In this document: positions 31,636 through 35,888 of the stretch, one piece after another
Numbering within the stretch: position 1 is the stretch's first letter
How the letters are laid out: each line of letters begins with the position of its first letter
NCBI GenBank assembly: GCA_009760855.2
Contig: WPIO01000498.1
Coordinates: 1-35,888 of the forward strand
Reading direction: 5' to 3'
DNA: 35,888 nt
Source of the DNA: Cristatella mucedo
Lineage: Eukaryota; Bryozoa; Phylactolaemata; Cristatellidae
Notes under the pieces: generated by a model
What the model was told of the DNA's origin: nothing
Seen by the model: only the letters and a program-made list of their open reading frames with translations
Database searches by the model: none
Position numbers and translations under genes: made by a program

Positions 31636-32782
31636 GAGGGGTGGAAAAGGCTGGATAAACAGATGGCCGGAGTAGCTGTACTTGAGGGAGCAGTCTCTGC
31701 CTGTGCAATATATTTCATTGAATTTATTTATCAACCAATTGACTGATTCCATATAGCCATGCAGCCGAGGCTTCGAGGCAGCATGCCATAAATCAACGGA
31801 CGCTCGGCAGAGATTGGCATCGTGTTCTGGGTTAGTGTTCTCCCTCCTTCTCCTCCTCCGCCCGGTGTATGGTACTAGAAAAATCACTGATTGTGCACGG
31901 TGACGTGGCATGGTGCATGCGTTACAGCTGTCATGCGTGTTCAAAGAAACCAACCGGAACGTGTGGCCTAAGCTTAGGGGATATCGTTTGCCTCGTTTAG
32001 CTTCCAGGACTATCAGCTAGCCAGCTAGCCTGTTTCGGCTGAAACAGTCGTTGAATGCAGATTAATCGCGAGGCTACCGACCAGAGTGGAAGCTTTAGAG
32101 ACACAGCAATGTCACTCGACCCACTTGACCCTCTCCAGTTTTTTCTGTGCTGCCGTTCTGTATTTTCTCAGCTTGCTTTTGTAAATGAACATAGTAATAA
32201 ATATTGACAAGTAATCGCTTTAACATTGCCGACCCGACAGTAGATTTTTGCATTGAGTGCGAGAATAAGCATGCAGTGAACAGCCTGCGATTGCCCTCTA
32301 TTGCTTCGGGTAGCAGCAGCTGCTGTAGAGTCTTGTGACACTCCGACCCCGCCCTACATTCCTCACTGACATGCTAGCCACGTTTCTTGTAGCACCGAAA
32401 GAAAGTCTAGTTAGCGACTATGAAGCAACGCACTTGTGTGTAATTCATTGCTCGCCATTCTGGGGAAAAAACCTTATTCCATTTTTTCATGCCGTACCTG
32501 ACCCCGTTAAAAATGGCTCCAGACCTAATATGGCCGTGAGCAAGGGGCAGGAAATTCCAGGCAGTGCTGACGTCTATCTTACGTGCTCGTAATTACGTAG
32601 CCATCCGATCTGCACGTGAATACGTCGACCAGCCTCTGCAACCCTGGCTTGTTCTCTGTGGCTTAGAGACTGCACGTGGCTGCTGTTGTATGCATGAACA
32701 TGCAACACGGCTGCCTGCAATTTATATGCTCATCTCCAGTTTGGGGGGTCAATTTCGCAAGCTAGTGCTCAGTTCTGCTCTG

Positions 32783-32920
32783 CGATGGCACACTAGGTAA
32801 GGCAGTTGCTTTTCAGGACCTCAGTCCTGAGATCGTATGCTCGAGTCCTGCAGCAAGCTGTCCTTTACTGCGCACGCTAGCTGTGGCAAGAGCAGCGAAT
32901 TCACAGGCATGGAATGGCAA
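32783..32920 (+). mobile_element. SINE A-like tRNA head embedded in copy 4
   Basis: GATGGCACACTAGGTAAGGC is nearly the same as the start of the free SINE at 16883. Then follow AGTTGCTTTTCAGGACCTCA and ATGCTCGAGTCCTGCAGC. The tail CACAGGCATGGAATGG matches the modules at 22885 and 28618. Confidence 0.7.
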
Positions 32921-32984
32921 CCCTGGAAACCCTTACTGCTGTCCGAGGGAACGGCGTGTGATTTAAAAATGTGCTCCCAATGCG

Positions 32985-33085
32985 AATCAGTCTGACGGTA
33001 GTGATGCCTCGTTTGGGGCGTTGCCGGAGGTCTGACTGTGGGAAACGCTTCATTAAGGTGCTACTGAAGGTCAGACGGGGGTCGG
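32985..33085. repeat. 39-40 bp minisatellite, array 2 (about two units)
   Basis: Two to three units ending GGAGGTCTGAC and GAAGGTCAGAC, followed by GGGTTGGTTAGGTTC. The sequence after it is repeated again after array 3 (about 33570-33730). Confidence 0.75.
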
Positions 33086-33280
33086 CATAGGGTTGGTTAG
33101 GTTCACTGTCGAACTTTGACTCATTTAGTGCTTCACACGCTGGCCAGTTCATCGTGGGAACTACTGTTTGCGGGTTCCTTCTCTAGTGCACCGCATTCTC
33201 CACCTGTCTTGCCCGGGCCGCCTGCTCCGTTTAATCGAAAAAAGCGAAAAGGGGCTAATTCGACACAGGACCACAAAGCA

Positions 33281-33570
33281 GTTTGACCGTGAGAAAGGGT
33301 AGGTGGGGCCACTAGTAAAGGTTTGACTGTGGGAACGGCTTCGGGGGGGGGCGTTGTGGGAGGTCAGCCCATAGTAAAGACTTGGTGGTGGCGTTATCAC
33401 AGGTCTGACCGTGGGAAAGTTTTCGATTAAGTGCTACGGAGATCTTACTGTAAAAAATCTTGATGTGGGCATTTCGGAATTGCCAAACGTGGGAAAGGCT
33501 TGATGTAGGCACTACCCAAGGTCTGACAGTGGTAAAGGCTCGGTTAAAATGCTACACAAAGGTCTGACGG
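33281..33570. repeat. 39-40 bp minisatellite, array 3 (about seven units)
   Basis: Units such as CGTGGGAAAGGCTTGATGTA ending CCCAAGGTCTGAC. The left flank (GGCCGCCTGCTCCG ... CAGTTTGACCGTGAG) matches the left flank of array 1 at about 31327-31400. Confidence 0.85.
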
Positions 33571-33904
33571 GCGAGGGGGCGTTGGGTTGGTTAGACTAAA
33601 TGCCGAACTCGACTCGTTTATCGCTTTGCAGCTAGTCAGTCCATCGTGGGGCCTACTATTTGAGGATTCCTTCCCTAGTGCAACGCAGTCTCCACTCTGC
33701 GATGCCTTCAACTTCTTTCCAGCCATTTCATGACTTATGTAGAAAGGGCGCAAGAGGCCACAAATGAGGCTGTTTCTGATCACTTTATTTTTTGTAGAGT
33801 ATAGACATTTGTATTCTGACACTTGGTTGCTTTCTCCTTCTGAGGGCAGACGAGCCAGTACGATTACATTCTCTCACACATAACTGTATCTGCATCTGCC
33901 ATGG

Positions 33905-35350
33905 TTGACCATGTGCTGCTGTGGCTGCTGCTGCCGTTTCTACCACTGAAGCTGCAGTTGTCACTGCCAGCTTTAACAGTCCTGTGCTGCTGCTGCGGTA
34001 ACTCTAACTTTGGACGGCTGCTTCAATTGATGCAGCAGCAGGAGTTGGGTTGCTGATGCTGGGGCTTCATTACCTCTTGCCTTTTTTTTGCGGATGTAGT
34101 CTTAACTGCTTGCTGCCCCTGGTACCGTGTCTTGTTCAGCTGCTTCCTTCAGCTGCTGCCTGTCATTTTACAGCCTCTGCTAGCATTGTCACTGCTCGTA
34201 TGACCCCACCCACTAAGGATGCTATAGTGACCAACACCCATGCAGCTCAAAGTGCCTCCTTATCGGTATGCTAGTGGTGCTGCTCTCAATGCTGCTTCCG
34301 ATGTTTTCTGATTCGGCTGCAGCTAGTGTGGTATGACTGACACCGCAGTTGCTGCTTGCTGCAAACCGATTTCCCTGTTGGTGTCTGGCGGCTTGTTTTC
34401 GTACCTTCTGTAGCTACTACGGCTGCTGCTGTTATTCCGCTGCTGCTTCTCCGCTACTGAGCGCATCATCGTGAATTCCTGACAGCTTTGTGACTCCTCC
34501 CACTGCTGCTTTGTAGGGCTGCCTCTCATTTTGCGGCAAAAGCTGCCGCTGCCTCGTCAATGCTTGCACAACTCCATCACTATCTCTCCATCACTGCTTG
34601 CTATAATCTCCACTACCCGTGCAGCTCGATTGATTTAATCTCTGCCAGTGTTGATTCTGTCAACGCAGCTTCCACCGCTTCAGCTGCCACTGTGACCACT
34701 GTGATGTGATGGCCATTGCAGTTCCTGATGCTGCTCCCCCCAATTTCTTTTTCTGCTACCCGCCGCCCCTGTTTGCTGCCTTCATCCTTTCTGCTGCAGT
34801 TGTGGCACTTGCCACCGTCTCTGTGATTCTTGCTGGTGTCACGATGACCCTTGTGCTGCCACTGCTCCAGCCACTGCAGCAGCTGCCGGTGTTACTTCCA
34901 ATACTATCCGTGCAGGCTGCTGCTGTCACTTAGATGGATGACGTAATTCCATCTGCAGCAGGATTTGGTGCTGCTGCTGCCTTGCTTCCTGCATGCTTTT
35001 CTGATGTGGCCTTCGCTGATTCTGCTGCTGCTGCATCGACCTTCACTGCTGCTTGTGCTGATACCACTCATTTCACAGCCTCTGCCGGAATCATCACTTT
35101 CTTACACCATCATCACAAACTGCCTCCGTAATCAACCAACATCTCTGCTTCGTACTGCTGCATTTAATGCCACTGCCACTGTGTTTGCTGTGTCAGCAGC
35201 TGCATTGTATGACCCGCAACTTTATTTGCTGCTGTCACCATCACTTTCTCTATAGTGCTGCTGGTTTGCTGCAGCTACCTCTGTCTCGTCTGCTGCAGCT
35301 GCTGCGGCGTTGGCAGCCACCAGCCATTCCTGTTGATGCTTACTATGCCG
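33905..35350 (+). repeat. Degenerate GCT/ACT-rich tract, copy 4 (longest)
   Basis: About 1.4 kb of GCT/GCA/ACT/TCT-biased sequence. Words such as TCATTTTACAGCCTCTGC (about 34163), TCTCATTTTGCGGC (about 34523) and CTCATTTCACAGCCTCTGCC (about 35067) suggest several internal repeats of a few hundred base pairs. Short Ala/Ser/Leu-rich frames (60-107 codons) cover it, all ended by stops. The last 450 bp align with 25300-25800. Confidence 0.75.
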
Positions 35351-35384
35351 TCGTCTTGCATTTCTAAAGGCTGGTTTTCTAGTC

Positions 35385-35888
35385 TTCCATTTGTGTACTG
35401 CCAGCCAGCAAGCCTGGTTCTGCTTAAAAACCCTCGGCAGCGAAGCAGAACGATAACGAGCCTACCAACCAGAGTGGAAGATATGCAAGGGGTGGGCGTG
35501 TCGTGCGCAAATCACTCTCCACCCAGCCTCATTGTGCCGAATGTCTTTGGTTCGGTTGGCTTATTTTTCCCAGCTTGATTTGAAAATGGGAGAGGCATTT
35601 AATCCTGACCAACGGTCATTGCAAAACGGCCGACCCAATAGTATGGGTGCATGAGTCTGCCATGGGTGGGCCGTTGGCCATGAACTGGGGTGCGATTGCC
35701 GAGCTGATTCGCGGCTGATGGCAGCTGAATACTCTTCCGGCTTCTTTGGCGGCCCAACTCGTCCTCAATGCCACACTGAAAGCTTGCATCTGTTGGCTGC
35801 AACGCAAGATTGCCCAGCTTACTGGCTAATACGCTTATGTAATTGATTATCGGAACTTTCTCGGAGAAAACCTTCTGTAGTTCCTCAG
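35385..35888 (+). repeat. Large duplicate block, copy 5 (runs off the window)
   Basis: Directly after the trinucleotide tract come ACTGCCAGCCAGCAAGCCTG, CTGCTTAAAAACCCTCGGCA, AACGAGCCTACCAACCAGAG and TGGAAG, which match 18040-18110, then CCGACCCAATAGTATGGGTG, GCCGAGCTGATTCGCGGCTG and TGGCAGCTGAA, matching about 18258-18342. The block is continuous to the window end and presumably beyond. Confidence 0.7.

Larger units (their letters stand above)
27420..31640 (+). repeat. Large duplicate block, copy 3
   Basis: Anchors in the same order as copy 2: GCGATTCTGTTGCACAGCC (about 27439), GCAGAGATTGGCATAGTGTT (about 27600), CAGCTTGCAAGACTCTAAGC (27780), CAGAGTGGAAACTGG (about 27867), CCTAATATGGCCATGAGCG (about 28337), TTGCATGCATATCTCTTG (about 28534), the tRNA-like module, GGCCTGAGATTCTGCTG (about 29031), GAGAACCCTAGACCAGCCC (about 30025), GTGTTGCAAGACCCGGCAAA (30689), GGTTTGGTCTGCGTTGAGC (about 30926) and CGCCGGAGCGAAGCAGAAT. 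It then enters a 40-bp minisatellite and jumps directly to the start module of copy 4, without the 25-kb-type trinucleotide tract. Confidence 0.75.
31740..35380 (+). repeat. Large duplicate block, copy 4
   Basis: Anchors: CTCGGCAGAGATTGGCATCG (about 31803), GTCATGCGTGTTCAAAGAAA (about 31931), CCAGAGTGGAAGC (about 32081), TGCATTGAGTGCGAGAATAA (about 32249), CCTAATATGGCCGTGAGC (about 32525) with AGGGGCAGGAAATTCCAGGC, CAATTTATATGCTCATCTCC, the tRNA-like module at 32783, then directly the minisatellite and the GACTCATTTAGTGCTTC module, and the GCT/ACT-rich tract. The 30.0-31.2 kb modules of copy 3 are missing. Confidence 0.75.

Noticed and set aside
31388-33570. Zinc-finger or other repeat protein encoded by the 39-40 bp minisatellite
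   Set aside because: A unit length that varies between 38 and 42 bp shifts the frame from unit to unit, and stops occur in all frames.
14830-35888. CRISPR array or phage-like system
   Set aside because: Repeats are diverged, of mixed length and without regular unique spacers, and the sequence is eukaryotic in character.

Overview
The window looks like a stretch of an animal nuclear genome, most likely an invertebrate or basal chordate. It carries several decayed copies of an L2-clade non-LTR retrotransposon, two families of tRNA-derived SINEs, a short hAT-type element, microsatellites, and no operon-like or compact gene organisation. I cannot name the species. I find no intact host protein-coding gene and no convincing functional tRNA or rRNA gene. 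The longest open frames are retrotransposon remnants or chance frames in GC-rich or low-complexity DNA. TG/CA-rich sequence is abundant outside one GC-rich island, which fits a CpG-methylated genome (inference).

Left part (1-14 kb): cryptic CA-rich DNA; a relic L2 copy (about 1430-2065); a tRNA-SINE (2498-2660); an L2-tailed SINE (3431-3578); L2 3'-UTR scraps arranged as an inverted repeat (about 3955-4085); a diverged tandem duplication of about 0.8 kb (4385-6000); an antisense L2 3' half (7488-8125); the best L2 copy (about 9203-10656) inserted in a CA-rich tract; a retroposon 3' end with a pentanucleotide tail; and a 1.5-kb structure with about 190-bp terminal inverted arms (10839-12364) containing a SINE and a (CA)n run.

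Right part (about 14.8-35.9 kb): the main feature is a set of old, diverged, multi-kilobase duplicate blocks lying head to tail. The same ordered modules recur up to five times: a block around 17.7, 27.4, 31.7 and 35.4 kb; a 'propagated' block at 18.5, 28.3 and 32.5 kb; a block at 24.1 and 30.7 kb; a 39-40 bp minisatellite; and a long GCT/ACT-rich Ala/Ser/Thr-type tract at 15.7, 25.3 and 33.9 kb. SINEs, an L2 copy (20507-21462), a SPIN-like hAT MITE (16367-16554), GA-rich arrays and a CpG-rich island (21575-22690) are inserted into or sit between these copies. Junctions between incomplete copies fall at or next to the minisatellite, which suggests recombination there.

Interactions: the L2 elements probably supplied the enzyme for mobilising the L2-tailed SINE, since both end in nearly the same roughly 55-bp sequence. 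Nothing else in the window suggests cooperating genes. All repeat boundaries were read by eye and are approximate.
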